The translations under genes were made by a program, and so were the position numbers. The notes under the pieces are model-generated. The model searched no databases. It was given only the letters and a program-made list of their open reading frames with translations, and was not told where the DNA came from. DNA of 64,000 bases from Rhizobium terricola (lineage in GTDB: Bacteria > Pseudomonadota > Alphaproteobacteria > Rhizobiales > Rhizobiaceae). This document shows positions 26,003 through 34,582 of the stretch, in pieces (position 1 is the first letter of the stretch; the number at the start of each line of letters is the position of its first letter). The stretch covers positions 1,916,649 through 1,980,648 of the forward strand of contig NZ_JABBGK010000001.1 in assembly GCF_012927355.1 (NCBI RefSeq). The letters are read 5' to 3'.

Positions 26003-26398
26003 ATGAACAGCTTCGTTACTTCGCTCACCGCCAAGCCATTGTTCGGTTACATCGCCCGCATCCTGCTGACCTACATGTTCTGGGCGAGCGGCATCGCGAA
26101 GATCGTCGATTTCCCGGCAGCGGTCGGCGAAATGACCCATTTCGGCCTCAACCCGCCGGCGGCATTTGCAATCGCCACGATCGTCGTTCAGCTCGCAGGC
26201 TCAGCCCTCATCATCCTCGATCGCTACACCTGGCTCGGCGCCGGCGCGCTCGGCGTCTTCACCGCGCTGACCATCCCCGTGGCCCACAGCTTCTGGACCA
26301 TGGACGATCCCTTCCGCACGATCGAGTTCCATGTCGTCATGGAGCACCTCACTGTGATCGGCGGACTGATGGTCGTCGCCTGGAAATCGGCTCGCTGA
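26003..26398 (+). CDS. DoxX-family membrane protein
   Basis: The 131-residue protein has four hydrophobic helices and the DoxX-style start IARILLTYMFWASGIAKIVDFP, then a helix with QLAGSALIILDR. DoxX proteins are small inner-membrane proteins linked in some bacteria to quinone or thiol redox systems. An upstream GAGAGGA site supports the start. It is convergent with the next EamA gene; no partner gene indicates its substrate. Confidence 0.8.
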   Translation: MNSFVTSLTAKPLFGYIARILLTYMFWASGIAKIVDFPAAVGEMTHFGLNPPAAFAIATIVVQLAGSALIILDRYTWLGAGALGVFTALTIPVAHSFWTMDDPFRTIEFHVVMEHLTVIGGLMVVAWKSAR

Positions 26399-26407
26399 AT
26401 TTCAACC

Positions 26408-27358
26408 TCAGGCGGGACGCGCCTCGGCGTCCCGCTTCCTTGCCGGCCGGAGACCGACCAGCACGCCGAAAAGCGTCAGCCCGCCGCCGATCAGATGATA
26501 GGAATGCAGGTTCTCGCCCAGGAGCGGCACCGCCAGCACGGCGACCATGATCGGCAGCACGTTGATGAAGAGGGCGCTCGGGCCGGCCCCAAGGCCGCGT
26601 ACGGCAAGGATCCAGCAATAGGGCGCGAGCAGCGAGGTCGGCAGCGCCGCGAAAAGCACCAGCGGCAGGCTCGTGGCGGTGATCGGGCTGATGTCGCTCG
26701 CCAGCCAGAGCGGCAGGAGCACAAGCGTCGCGAAACCGATCTGCCACCACAATTGCGGCCACATCGGCAGGCTGATCGTCCAGCGGCGCAGGAGGACACC
26801 ATAGAAGGTGTTGGCGACGACGGCGATCAGGATCAAGCCGTCGCCGACATGGAAGCCGCCATCCGTCAGCACCGAGGGGTCGCCGCGGGTGACCAGGTAG
26901 GCGACGCCGAGAAGCGAGACAAACGCGCCGGCCACGCGCGCCCGCGTCAGCTGTTCGTTGGCGAAGATCGATCCGGCGACGGCGGTGAGCAGCGGCATCA
27001 GCGCCACCAGCACGCCCATGTTGACCGCCGTCGTGGTCTTCGCCGCCTCATAGGCGAGGCTCTGGTAGACGACCATTCCGAGCATGCCCAGCACGAAGAG
27101 TTGCGGTGCCTTGCGCAGGGCCTCCTGGCGATGGCGCCAGACCGACCGGGCGACGAAGGGGGTGAGCACGACGAAGGCGATCAGCCAACGGTAAAAGGCG
27201 ATCGAGGCCGGCGCGATGACACCGGCCGACGCCTTGGTGACAATGGTGTTGCCGGCCCAGATGAGCATCGTCAGCAGGGCCAGCAGCGCCGGCGTCAGCA
27301 TGGCCATTTCCGCCGATCCGGTCCCCGCCACTCTGTCAATCTGCCGTCCGTTCGCCAT
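26408..27358 (-). CDS. EamA-family (DMT) transporter
   Basis: The 316-residue protein has a doubled five-helix EamA architecture: TMLIWAGNTIVTKASAG at the first helix, FYRWLIAFVVLTPF, and FINVLPIMVAVLAVPLLGENLHSYHLIGG in the second repeat. It is a probable metabolite exporter. The ATG at 27358 is preferred because the longer frame would run over the divergent AraC gene's promoter. It is divergent from an AraC-type gene, which may control it. Confidence 0.8.
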   Translation of the reverse strand: MANGRQIDRVAGTGSAEMAMLTPALLALLTMLIWAGNTIVTKASAGVIAPASIAFYRWLIAFVVLTPFVARSVWRHRQEALRKAPQLFVLGMLGMVVYQSLAYEAAKTTTAVNMGVLVALMPLLTAVAGSIFANEQLTRARVAGAFVSLLGVAYLVTRGDPSVLTDGGFHVGDGLILIAVVANTFYGVLLRRWTISLPMWPQLWWQIGFATLVLLPLWLASDISPITATSLPLVLFAALPTSLLAPYCWILAVRGLGAGPSALFINVLPIMVAVLAVPLLGENLHSYHLIGGGLTLFGVLVGLRPARKRDAEARPA

Positions 27359-27409
27359 CGCCGCCTCGCATCGTCCTTGATGGCACACCCCTAGCAGACG
27401 TCCAATTTT

Positions 27410-27442
27410 CGCAATATAACGAATTTCGGACAATGCATTGCG
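27410..27442. promoter_or_regulatory. Weak inverted repeat between the EamA and AraC genes
   Basis: CGCAAT (27410-27415) and ATTGCG (27437-27442) form a short dyad in the 94-base divergent promoter. It is AT-rich between the arms and overlaps the AraC ribosome site region. Low confidence. Confidence 0.25.
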
Positions 27443-27452
27443 AGGAGCCGTC

Positions 27453-28238
27453 ATGCCGATCCGTTATGGCGATGTCGATGGGGAGCCGCCCGATCCGGTG
27501 TTCCTGCGCACCGAGCATTTCCGCGCCGGAACCGTCTTTCCGCCGCGCCGGCAGATCTGGGGCGAACTGAACTTCGCGCTGCAGGGCGTGGCCGAATTCG
27601 AGATCGCCGGAGACACCTACATGTCACCGCCGCAATATGCGGTGTGGATTCCGCCGGGCTTCGAGCACACCGGCGTCAACCGCCACGACATCCGCTATGC
27701 CTCGGCCTACATTGCCGCATCGCTCTGCGACGGCCTGCCGGCCGAGCCCTGCACGCTCGTGCTCAACCCGCTGCTCAAGGCGATCTTCGCCGATTTCGAC
27801 GCGCGCGGCATTCGCCATCCGAAGACGGAGGCCGACCTCAGGCTCGCCATGGTCATCGTCGACCAGATCCGCGCGGCGCCGCGCTTCGCCCACTACCTGC
27901 CTTCGACCGACGATCCGATGATCGCGCCGGTGCTGAGGGCCCTGGAAGCGGATCCCGGCGACCGACGCTCGGCGGCGGACTGGGCGCGGACGGCGGGCAC
28001 GACGGAGCGCACCTTCTCACGGCGTTGCCAGGACCGGCTCGGAATGTCGTTCAACGACTGGCGGCTGCGGCTGAAGCTGGTGACGGGGCTCGCCCTTCTG
28101 GAGGACGGCGCGAGCGTTCGGGCGGTGTCGCAACGGCTCGGCTACAACAACCCGTCGGCCTATATCGCCATGGTCCGGCGGCTGACCGGCGCCAGCCCTT
28201 CGCAGTTGAGGGGCGCCCAAGAGAAAGGCCCGCGTTGA
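27453..28238 (+). CDS. AraC-family transcriptional regulator
   Basis: A 261-residue regulator with an N-terminal cupin-like sensor (PPRRQIWGELNFALQGVAEF, IPPGFEHTGVNRHD) and a C-terminal double helix-turn-helix (TTERTFSRRCQDRLGMSFNDW and LGYNNPSAYIAMVRRLTGASPSQLRG). The ATG at 27453 follows GAGGAG, better than the TTG at 27438. The divergent EamA exporter is its probable target. Confidence 0.87.
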   Translation: MPIRYGDVDGEPPDPVFLRTEHFRAGTVFPPRRQIWGELNFALQGVAEFEIAGDTYMSPPQYAVWIPPGFEHTGVNRHDIRYASAYIAASLCDGLPAEPCTLVLNPLLKAIFADFDARGIRHPKTEADLRLAMVIVDQIRAAPRFAHYLPSTDDPMIAPVLRALEADPGDRRSAADWARTAGTTERTFSRRCQDRLGMSFNDWRLRLKLVTGLALLEDGASVRAVSQRLGYNNPSAYIAMVRRLTGASPSQLRGAQEKGPR

Positions 28239-28249
28239 GGGCGGGCCTT
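28225..28249. terminator. Convergent hairpin at the end of the AraC and ilvE genes
   Basis: AAGGCCCGC (28225-28233) and GCGGGCCTT (28241-28249) form a 9-bp stem with a 7-base loop at the tail-to-tail junction. It overlaps the last codons of the AraC gene. Confidence 0.5.
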
Positions 28250-28280
28250 GCAGACTTCAAGACTGAAAGCGCGAGGCGCC

Positions 28281-29387
28281 TCAGATGCCGTCGATGGCGT
28301 GAATCCAGCCGTGGCGGTCGTTGCTCTGGCCGCGCTGGATGGACACCAGCGCATCGCGAAGCTTGTTCGTCAACGGACCGGTCTCACCACCGCCGATCTT
28401 GAACTCGCCTTCCGGGAATTTCACGGTGCCGATCGCGGCGACGACGGCCGCGGTGCCGCAGGCGAAGGCTTCCTTGAGCTTGCCGCTTGCCGCATCAGCC
28501 TTCCAGTCGTCGAAGGAATAGGGCTTCTCGTTGACGGTGATGCCTTCGTCGCGGGCGAGCTGGATCAGCGACTTGCGGGTGATGCCGGGCAGGATCGTGC
28601 CGCCGAGCGGCGGCGTGGTGATCGAACCGTCCTCCATGACGAAGAACACGTTCATGCCGCCCAGTTCCTCGACCCACTTGTGCTCGGCTGCATCTAGGAA
28701 GACAACCTGGTCGCAGCCCTTGGCATAGGCCTCGGCCTGGGCGACCAGGCTTGCCGCATAGTTGCCGCCGCACTTGGCAGCACCCGTGCCGCCCGGCGCT
28801 GCGCGCGTGTAGTGCTCGGAGACCCAGATGCTGACCGGCTTGGCGCCGCCCTTGAAATAGGGGCCGACCGGCGATGCGATGACGCAGAAGATGTATTCCT
28901 TCGACGGGCGCACACCGAGGAAGGTCTCGCTGGCGAACATGAAGGGACGCAGGTAGAGGCTCGCGCCTTCCATGGCCGGGATCCACTTCGCATCGATCTC
29001 GACCAGCTTCTCGACCGCGGCAAGGAAATCACCCTCGGGAATTTCCGGCATGGCCATGCGGCGGGCCGATTCGTTGAAGCGGCGGGCGTTTTCTTCCGGG
29101 CGGAAGAGAACGGCGCGGCCGTCGGCCGTCCGGTAGGCCTTCATGCCTTCGAAGATTTCCTGGGCGTAGTGCAGGACGCTTGCAGCGGGATCGATCGGGA
29201 AAGGCGCACGCGCCGTCACTTCGGCGGAGTGCCAGCCCTTGCCCTCGGTCCAGCGGATCACCGACATGTGGTCGGAAAACAGTGTTCCGAAGCCCAGGTT
29301 CTCGAAGGCCTTCAGGCGATCGGTTTCCGGCAGCGGGTTGGCATTGGGCTTGACGTCGAAGGGAAGTCGGGGTGTTTCGGCTTGCAT
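28281..29387 (-). CDS. ilvE: Branched-chain amino acid aminotransferase
   Basis: The 368-residue class IV PLP aminotransferase has the fold-IV sequence VLHYAQEIFEGMKAY, the PLP-lysine region EHYTRAAPGGTGAAKCGGNYAAS, the EELGGMNVFFVMEDGSI segment and the phosphate-binding GTAAVVAAIG. IlvE performs the last step of leucine, isoleucine and valine synthesis and the first step of their breakdown. Single-gene transcript, convergent with the AraC gene. Confidence 0.92.
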   Translation of the reverse strand: MQAETPRLPFDVKPNANPLPETDRLKAFENLGFGTLFSDHMSVIRWTEGKGWHSAEVTARAPFPIDPAASVLHYAQEIFEGMKAYRTADGRAVLFRPEENARRFNESARRMAMPEIPEGDFLAAVEKLVEIDAKWIPAMEGASLYLRPFMFASETFLGVRPSKEYIFCVIASPVGPYFKGGAKPVSIWVSEHYTRAAPGGTGAAKCGGNYAASLVAQAEAYAKGCDQVVFLDAAEHKWVEELGGMNVFFVMEDGSITTPPLGGTILPGITRKSLIQLARDEGITVNEKPYSFDDWKADAASGKLKEAFACGTAAVVAAIGTVKFPEGEFKIGGGETGPLTNKLRDALVSIQRGQSNDRHGWIHAIDGI

Positions 29388-29554
29388 TGCGTTGATCTTT
29401 CAGCTGACCTTTCAGGTGGGGCGCAAACTGCCTCTTCGGCGGGCATTTTTCAAGCCGCGAAAAGGCCGGATCGGGCAGAAGCCGCCGGTCGGCGCGCAAA
29501 ATTCAAGGCGATCGGTTCGCCCGGCCATTCCCCAGCCGGCAAACACCTGAGCAC

Positions 29555-29588
29555 GAAAGAAAAAGGGCGACCCTGGGGCCGCCCTTTC
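29555..29588 (-). terminator. Rho-independent terminator of the ETF-ubiquinone oxidoreductase gene
   Basis: On the minus strand an 8-bp stem (AAAGGGCG with CGCCCTTT) is followed by TTTCTTTC, a T-rich tail. It lies immediately after the stop of the ETF-QO gene. Confidence 0.7.
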
Positions 29589-29592
29589 GCCA

Positions 29593-31254
29593 TCACATGT
29601 TCGGATAGACCGGACCTTCCGCGCCCTGCGGCGGGACCCAGTTGATGTTCTGGTTCGGGTCCTTGATGTCGCAGGTCTTGCAGTGGACGCAGTTCTGCGC
29701 GTTGATCACGTAGACCTGCTCGCCGTCCTTCTCCACCCATTCATAGACGCCGGCCGGGCAGTAGCGGGTCGAGGGACCGGCGAAGACGCCGAGTTCCGAG
29801 CGCTTCTGCAGGTCCATGTCCTTGACCTTGAGGTGGACCGGCTGGTCTTCCTCGTGGTTGGTGTTGGAGAGGAAGACCGACGACAGGCGGTCGAAGGTCA
29901 GCACTCCATCCGGCTTCGGATAGGCGATTGGCTTGAAGTTGGCCGCCGGCTGGAGCGAGGCGGCATCGGTCTTGCCATGCTTCAGCGTGCCGAAGAGCGA
30001 GAAGCCGAACAGCTGGTTGGTCCACATGTCGAGACCGCCGAGCGCCACGCCGATCGCCGTGCCGAACTTCGACCACAGCGGCTTGACGTTGCGGACCCGC
30101 TTCAGGTCCGTGCCGATGTCGGTGGAGCGCCATTCGTTCTCGATCTCGACAGGCTCGTCATTGGCACGGCCGGCGGCAATCGCGGCGGCGATCTTGTCTG
30201 CGGCGAGCATGCCCGACAGCACGGCATTGTGGCTGCCCTTGATGCGCGGCACATTGACGAAGCCGGCGGAACAGCCGATCAGGGCGCCGCCCGGGAAGGA
30301 GAGCTTCGGCACCGACTGGTAGCCGCCTTCGGTGATCGCACGCGCGCCATAGGAGAGACGCTTGCCGCCCTCGAAGACCGGGGCGATCGCCGGATGAGTC
30401 TTGAAGCGCTGGAATTCCTCGAACGGGAAGAGATAGGGGTTCTTGTAGTTCAGGTGGACGACGAAGCCGACGGCAACCAGGTTGTCTTCCAGGTGATAGA
30501 GGAAGGAACCGCCGCCGGTCTTCATGTCGAGCGGCCAGCCGAAGGAGTGCTGCACGAGGCCCGGCTTGTGGTGTTCCGGCTTGACCTGCCAGAGTTCCTT
30601 GAGGCCGATGCCGAATTTCTGGGGCTCGCGATCCTTCGAGAGGTCGAACTTGGCGATCAGCTGCTTGGCGAGCGAACCGCGCACGCCCTCGCCGATCAGC
30701 ACGTACTTGCCGAGCAGTTCCATGCCGCGGGTGTAGTTCGGACCCGGTTCGCCGTTCTTCTCGATGCCCATGTCGCCGGTCGCGACGCCGATGACGGCGC
30801 CTTCGTCGTTATAGAGCACTTCGGTCGCGGCAAATCCCGGATAGATCTCGACGCCCAGCGCTTCGGCATGGGTGGCGAGCCAGCGACAGACATTGCCAAG
30901 CGAGACGATGTAGTTGCCGTGATTGTTCATCAGCGGCGGCATGAAGGCATTCGGCAGGCGGATGGAGCCGGCAGGCCCGAGAAACAGGAAGTGGTCGTCC
31001 GTGACCTCGGTCTTGAACGGATGGTCGGCTTCCTCGCGCCAGTCGGGCAGCAGCTTGTCGATACCGATCGGGTCGACGACGGCGCCTGACAGGATATGCG
31101 CGCCGACTTCCGAGCCCTTTTCGAGCACGACGACCGTCAGGTCCGGATTGACCTGTTTCAGCCGGATTGCCGCCGAAAGACCCGCAGGCCCCGCGCCGAC
31201 GATCACGACGTCGAATTCCATGCTCTCGCGTTCGGGCAGTTCCATCTCGCTCAT
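29593..31254 (-). CDS. Electron transfer flavoprotein-ubiquinone oxidoreductase
   Basis: The 553-residue flavoprotein has the FAD-binding DVVIVGAGPAGLSAAIRL near residue 15. It has the ubiquinone and FAD regions of ETF dehydrogenases and a C-terminal 4Fe-4S module (Cys in STRYCPAGVYEW and three Cys in NCVHCKTC). It moves electrons from ETF to ubiquinone in the inner membrane, serving fatty acid and branched-chain amino acid oxidation. The ATG at 31254 starts the family-like MSEMELPERESMEFD. A symmetric operator-like site lies upstream, and an FAD oxidase gene is divergent. Confidence 0.95.
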   Translation of the reverse strand: MSEMELPERESMEFDVVIVGAGPAGLSAAIRLKQVNPDLTVVVLEKGSEVGAHILSGAVVDPIGIDKLLPDWREEADHPFKTEVTDDHFLFLGPAGSIRLPNAFMPPLMNNHGNYIVSLGNVCRWLATHAEALGVEIYPGFAATEVLYNDEGAVIGVATGDMGIEKNGEPGPNYTRGMELLGKYVLIGEGVRGSLAKQLIAKFDLSKDREPQKFGIGLKELWQVKPEHHKPGLVQHSFGWPLDMKTGGGSFLYHLEDNLVAVGFVVHLNYKNPYLFPFEEFQRFKTHPAIAPVFEGGKRLSYGARAITEGGYQSVPKLSFPGGALIGCSAGFVNVPRIKGSHNAVLSGMLAADKIAAAIAAGRANDEPVEIENEWRSTDIGTDLKRVRNVKPLWSKFGTAIGVALGGLDMWTNQLFGFSLFGTLKHGKTDAASLQPAANFKPIAYPKPDGVLTFDRLSSVFLSNTNHEEDQPVHLKVKDMDLQKRSELGVFAGPSTRYCPAGVYEWVEKDGEQVYVINAQNCVHCKTCDIKDPNQNINWVPPQGAEGPVYPNM

Positions 31255-31392
31255 TATCTTTCTCCGCTCGGCCGATCCCCGGTTCTTCGGCTTCTTCCTT
31301 GTCAAAACACAAGCGCCTTGTCGAGCCGGGATGCGACAACCAATGGCCCGAAATTATGGCTTACCAACATTCCGAAACAGAATATCTAACGC

Positions 31393-31407
31393 TTACGTTA
31401 ACGTCAA
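31393..31407. promoter_or_regulatory. TTACGTTAACGTCAA palindrome, LiuR-like operator candidate
   Basis: A perfect ACGTTAACGT core (31395-31404) sits between the divergent ETF-QO and FAD oxidase genes. MerR-type LiuR regulators of branched-chain amino acid degradation bind closely similar ACGT-containing dyads, and ETF genes are recurrent members of such regulons. The identification is by resemblance only. Confidence 0.4.
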
Positions 31408-31544
31408 TGTAACACCCGTTAGAATTCATTCGTCTGCGCTAGCCTATCATGCGACCGTCCGCAAGCCGTCAACGGATTGTCGAAGGCCTCCCGCCGCACT
31501 AAAGATCGAGCCGACATCACGGCCGAACAGCGGGGAAGCAGATC

Positions 31545-32954
31545 ATGGCAGGCGGCAAGACGGGCAGGTTCACACCGGACGAACTGGCAGCAAGACTTTC
31601 CGGCCTTCATCCGGACCTTGTCGTGCTCGGTCCGTCGGAACTTGCGGGGCGTCATCCCGGCGAACATCCCGACAATCTCGCCTGCGGCGTCATGGCCCAG
31701 CCGGCATCGACCGCCGCCGCCGCCGCGCTTGTTGCTTGGTGCAACGAGAATGCCGTGGCGATCGTGCCGCAGGGGGGCCTCACCGGCCTCGTCGGCGGCA
31801 ATGTCAGCCACCAGGGCGAGGTGATCCTGTCCTCGGCGCGCCTCAACCGGATCGTCGCCATCCATCCGGCGGAAATGACGGTCGAAGTCGGAGCCGGTGT
31901 TCCGCTCGAGGCCCTGCAGCATGCCGCCGCCGCTCACGGGCTGACGACCGGCATCGATCTCGGCTCGCGGGGTTCGGCGACCATCGGCGGCATGGTCTCT
32001 ACCAATGCCGGCGGCATTCTCGCCTTCCGCAACGGCGTCATGCGCCACCAGGTCCTCGGCATCGAGGCGGTGCTACCCTCCGGCGCCGTCTTCTCCGACA
32101 TGACCCGCGTGGTGAAGGTGTCGGCCGGCCCCGACCTCAAGCAGTTGTTCATCGGCGGCGAAGGCGCCTTCGGCTTCGTCACCCACGTCGTCCTGAAACT
32201 CGAACCGCAGCGTGCCCATCGCGCGACTGCCTTTCTCGGCGTGACCGACGCAGCTTCGGCTCTCTCCGTCATCCGCCATTTCCGCAGCCTTCCGGCGATC
32301 ACGCTGGAGGGTGCCGAGATGATGTGGCCGCGCTATATTCACGACGCGGCGGCGCTCAAGGGCTTCGATCTGTCCTGGCTCGAGGACGGTGCCGCGGCGC
32401 TTCTGATCGAAGTCTCGGCGGAGACCGTCGAGAAGGCTGCCTCAGCACTCGAAGAGGGACTGGAGACACTCTGGGAACCGCTCGCTCTCAAGGGCGGCGT
32501 GATTGCCCAGTCGCTCGACCAGGCTCGCAAGTTCTGGGAGATCCGCGAGGATTCCGGCTTCTACTATCCCGCAGTTCCGAATGCCCCGTCCTTCGACATC
32601 TCGGTCCCGCCGACCTATCTCGACGCCTATGTCGCAGGCCTCGAGGCACGCCTCAAGGCGATCGATCCGAGCTATGCGGCCTATGTCTACGGCCACATCG
32701 CCGACGGCAACCTGCACCTCACCCTCATCAAGCCCGGCCCCCTGCCCGAGGATGAACTCCTCGCCGTCGAGACGGCCATCTACACCGGCATCCGGGAAGC
32801 CGGCGGCTCGTTCTCGGCCGAACACGGCGTCGGCTTCGAGAAGCGCCACGCCTTCGAGGCCTTCGCCGCACCGGAAAAGCAGGCGCTGGCGCGGGTGATC
32901 AAGCAGGCGATCGACCCCAAGGGCCTGTTCAATCCCGGCAAGGTGCCGTTCTGA
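31545..32954 (+). CDS. FAD-linked oxidase (D-2-hydroxyacid dehydrogenase, GlcD/D2HGDH family)
   Basis: The 469-residue protein has a PCMH-type FAD-binding domain (IVPQGGLTGLVGGN and STNAGGILAFRNGVMR) and a C-terminal FAD-linked oxidase domain containing YVYGHIADGNLHLTL and EHGVGFEKRHAF. The family oxidises D-2-hydroxyacids such as D-2-hydroxyglutarate or D-lactate, passing electrons to ETF or quinone, which fits the divergent ETF-QO. A partial copy of its 3' end lies at 34251-34471. Confidence 0.88.
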   Translation: MAGGKTGRFTPDELAARLSGLHPDLVVLGPSELAGRHPGEHPDNLACGVMAQPASTAAAAALVAWCNENAVAIVPQGGLTGLVGGNVSHQGEVILSSARLNRIVAIHPAEMTVEVGAGVPLEALQHAAAAHGLTTGIDLGSRGSATIGGMVSTNAGGILAFRNGVMRHQVLGIEAVLPSGAVFSDMTRVVKVSAGPDLKQLFIGGEGAFGFVTHVVLKLEPQRAHRATAFLGVTDAASALSVIRHFRSLPAITLEGAEMMWPRYIHDAAALKGFDLSWLEDGAAALLIEVSAETVEKAASALEEGLETLWEPLALKGGVIAQSLDQARKFWEIREDSGFYYPAVPNAPSFDISVPPTYLDAYVAGLEARLKAIDPSYAAYVYGHIADGNLHLTLIKPGPLPEDELLAVETAIYTGIREAGGSFSAEHGVGFEKRHAFEAFAAPEKQALARVIKQAIDPKGLFNPGKVPF

Positions 32955-33100
32955 ACCTGTATGTGGAACTGACCGTTCCGGGCCGATAATTGTCCTGTAC
33001 GCGTTGGCATGCCCGATGGCCGTCTGGCAACAACAAGACATCGGAAGGATCGCCTCACGCACCTTCCTCTCGTTGCTGCTTGACACCGATAGGACCGCCA

Positions 33101-33403
33101 ATGCTCGTCGTCCATGTTCGCTTCCGCGTTGCTGAACACGATCGCCAGAGGGCCCTCGACGCCCTGATGGCAAATGCACCCGTCACCCGTGCCATGAAGG
33201 GTTGCCTGGCCTTTGTCCCCTTTCTTGATCCGACAGACGGGCGAGGCATCGGCGTGCTGCACGAATGGCAGACCGGCGAGGACTTTGCGGCTTATGCCGT
33301 CTCGCCGGGATTTGCCGAAACGTCTGCCATCCTGCGGCCCCTGATGACCGAGCCGCCGCTCAGCCGCCGCTTTGACGCGCGACTGATCGAGACGTTAAAC
33401 TGA
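33101..33403 (+). CDS. Antibiotic biosynthesis monooxygenase (ABM) domain protein
   Basis: A 100-residue protein with the ABM ferredoxin-like fold: MLVVHVRFRVAEHDRQRALDALMANAPVTRAMKGCLAF, then GIGVLHEWQTGEDFAAYAVSPGF. ABM proteins include small heme-degrading or quinone-acting monooxygenases and others without known activity. The next AraC-type gene begins 4 bases after its stop, so they are probably one operon, and it may be the regulator's target or a partner. Confidence 0.78.
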   Translation: MLVVHVRFRVAEHDRQRALDALMANAPVTRAMKGCLAFVPFLDPTDGRGIGVLHEWQTGEDFAAYAVSPGFAETSAILRPLMTEPPLSRRFDARLIETLN

Positions 33404-33407
33404 ACAA

Positions 33408-34160
33408 ATGACACCGGATGCCTATTGTTTTCACAAGAGCTTCGAGCCTGCCGGCCCGTCCGAGTTCCGGATGGAGCGGCACTATCTGCTCTATGCGATG
33501 GAAGGCACCATGCGGCTGGAAGCGGAAGGCCGTCGCTGGACCCTGCCGCCGGCCCGCGCGGCATTGATCGCCGCGGGTCATCCGGTGAAGATAACGATCC
33601 TGTCCCGGCTGACCTCGGCCTCCGTCCTTTACGCCTCCGGCTTCGCGCCCGCTCCGCCGCAAGCGCTCTCGGTCTTCGACGTCTCCCCGCTGGCACGGGA
33701 ACTGATCGCCGAATGCCGTGACTGGGGCCCCGAAAGCGGCCCGCTTGGACCCTATGCGCGAAAAATCTTCGAAGCGCTGGTGGCGGTCAGCCTGAAACTT
33801 GCGGAAACGCCGAACCCATGCGCCATGCCCACTCCGACGAGTGCGGCCCTTGCGCGGGCGCTCGCGCTCACCGAAGAGCTGGCCGATGGTGCGCCCGTCT
33901 TTGCCGAAATCGCCAAAACCACCGGCCAGTCTCCGAGAGCACTCGCCCGCCGTTTCTCGGCAGAAATGGGGATGACCTGGCGCGAGGCACTTCGGCGCAT
34001 CCGCCTGATCCGTGCCGTCGAAACGCTCGCTTCGAGCGACGCACCGGTGACTGAGATCGCGCTCGGCGTCGGCTACAATTCACTGTCGGCCTTCAATGCC
34101 GCGTTTCGCGACCTGATGGGCAAGACCCCGCGCGACTATCGCGCCAGCTTTCGGGACTGA
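33408..34160 (+). CDS. AraC-family transcriptional regulator
   Basis: The 250-residue regulator has a short N-terminal cupin-like domain (YLLYAMEGTMRLEAEGRRWTLPPARAALI) and a C-terminal AraC domain with ELADGAPVFAEIAKTTGQSPRALARRF and GVGYNSLSAFNAAFRDLMGKTPRDYR. It is coupled to the ABM gene just upstream. A degenerate oxidase fragment follows, so the gene may lie next to a region of past rearrangement. Confidence 0.87.
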   Translation: MTPDAYCFHKSFEPAGPSEFRMERHYLLYAMEGTMRLEAEGRRWTLPPARAALIAAGHPVKITILSRLTSASVLYASGFAPAPPQALSVFDVSPLARELIAECRDWGPESGPLGPYARKIFEALVAVSLKLAETPNPCAMPTPTSAALARALALTEELADGAPVFAEIAKTTGQSPRALARRFSAEMGMTWREALRRIRLIRAVETLASSDAPVTEIALGVGYNSLSAFNAAFRDLMGKTPRDYRASFRD

Positions 34161-34250
34161 CCAAGCCCAACGGGTACCATCGGCCCAGTCTGCCATCATT
34201 CCCTGACAGGCTCTGCCGGAAGATCCAGTCACGGACATCGATGATTGCAT

Positions 34251-34471
34251 CGGAGATCCGCGAGGGTCCCGGCTGCTGCTCTTCCGCTGTCCCGAACGCC
34301 CCCTGCTTCGACATCTTCGTCACGCCGACCTACCTCGACGCCGCGATACGGAACCGATGGCCGTCGAAACGGCCCTCCATACCGACATCCGCGAAGCGGG
34401 CGTTGGCGTTGGTGATCAAGCAGGTGATCGATCCCGAGGGCATGTTCAATTCGGGCAAGGCGCCGTTCTAG
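34251..34471 (+). pseudogene. Decayed fragment of an FAD-linked oxidase (partial copy of the 31545-32954 gene 3' end)
   Basis: Three nucleotide blocks resemble the intact oxidase in the same order: 34251-34342 to 32536-32627 (AVPNAP, PTYLDA), 34358-34398 to about 32764-32804 (gene frame shifted), and 34402-34471 to 32882-32954 (VIKQ.IDP.G.FN.GK.PF and stop). The intervening parts are missing, so this is a remnant with internal deletions. The current open frame is at most 76 codons and begins MIASEIREG. It is in the 34161-34582 gap, which shows no intact gene. Confidence 0.78.
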
Positions 34472-34582
34472 CCTCCCGGGCAACGCACAAATGAAACGTG
34501 GCCTCAGGCTCCGTTTTCTTCGTTTGAACGATGTCATCGACGCAAGCAGGCTTGTCCCATCAAACGGGGAAAGGATGCGGCG

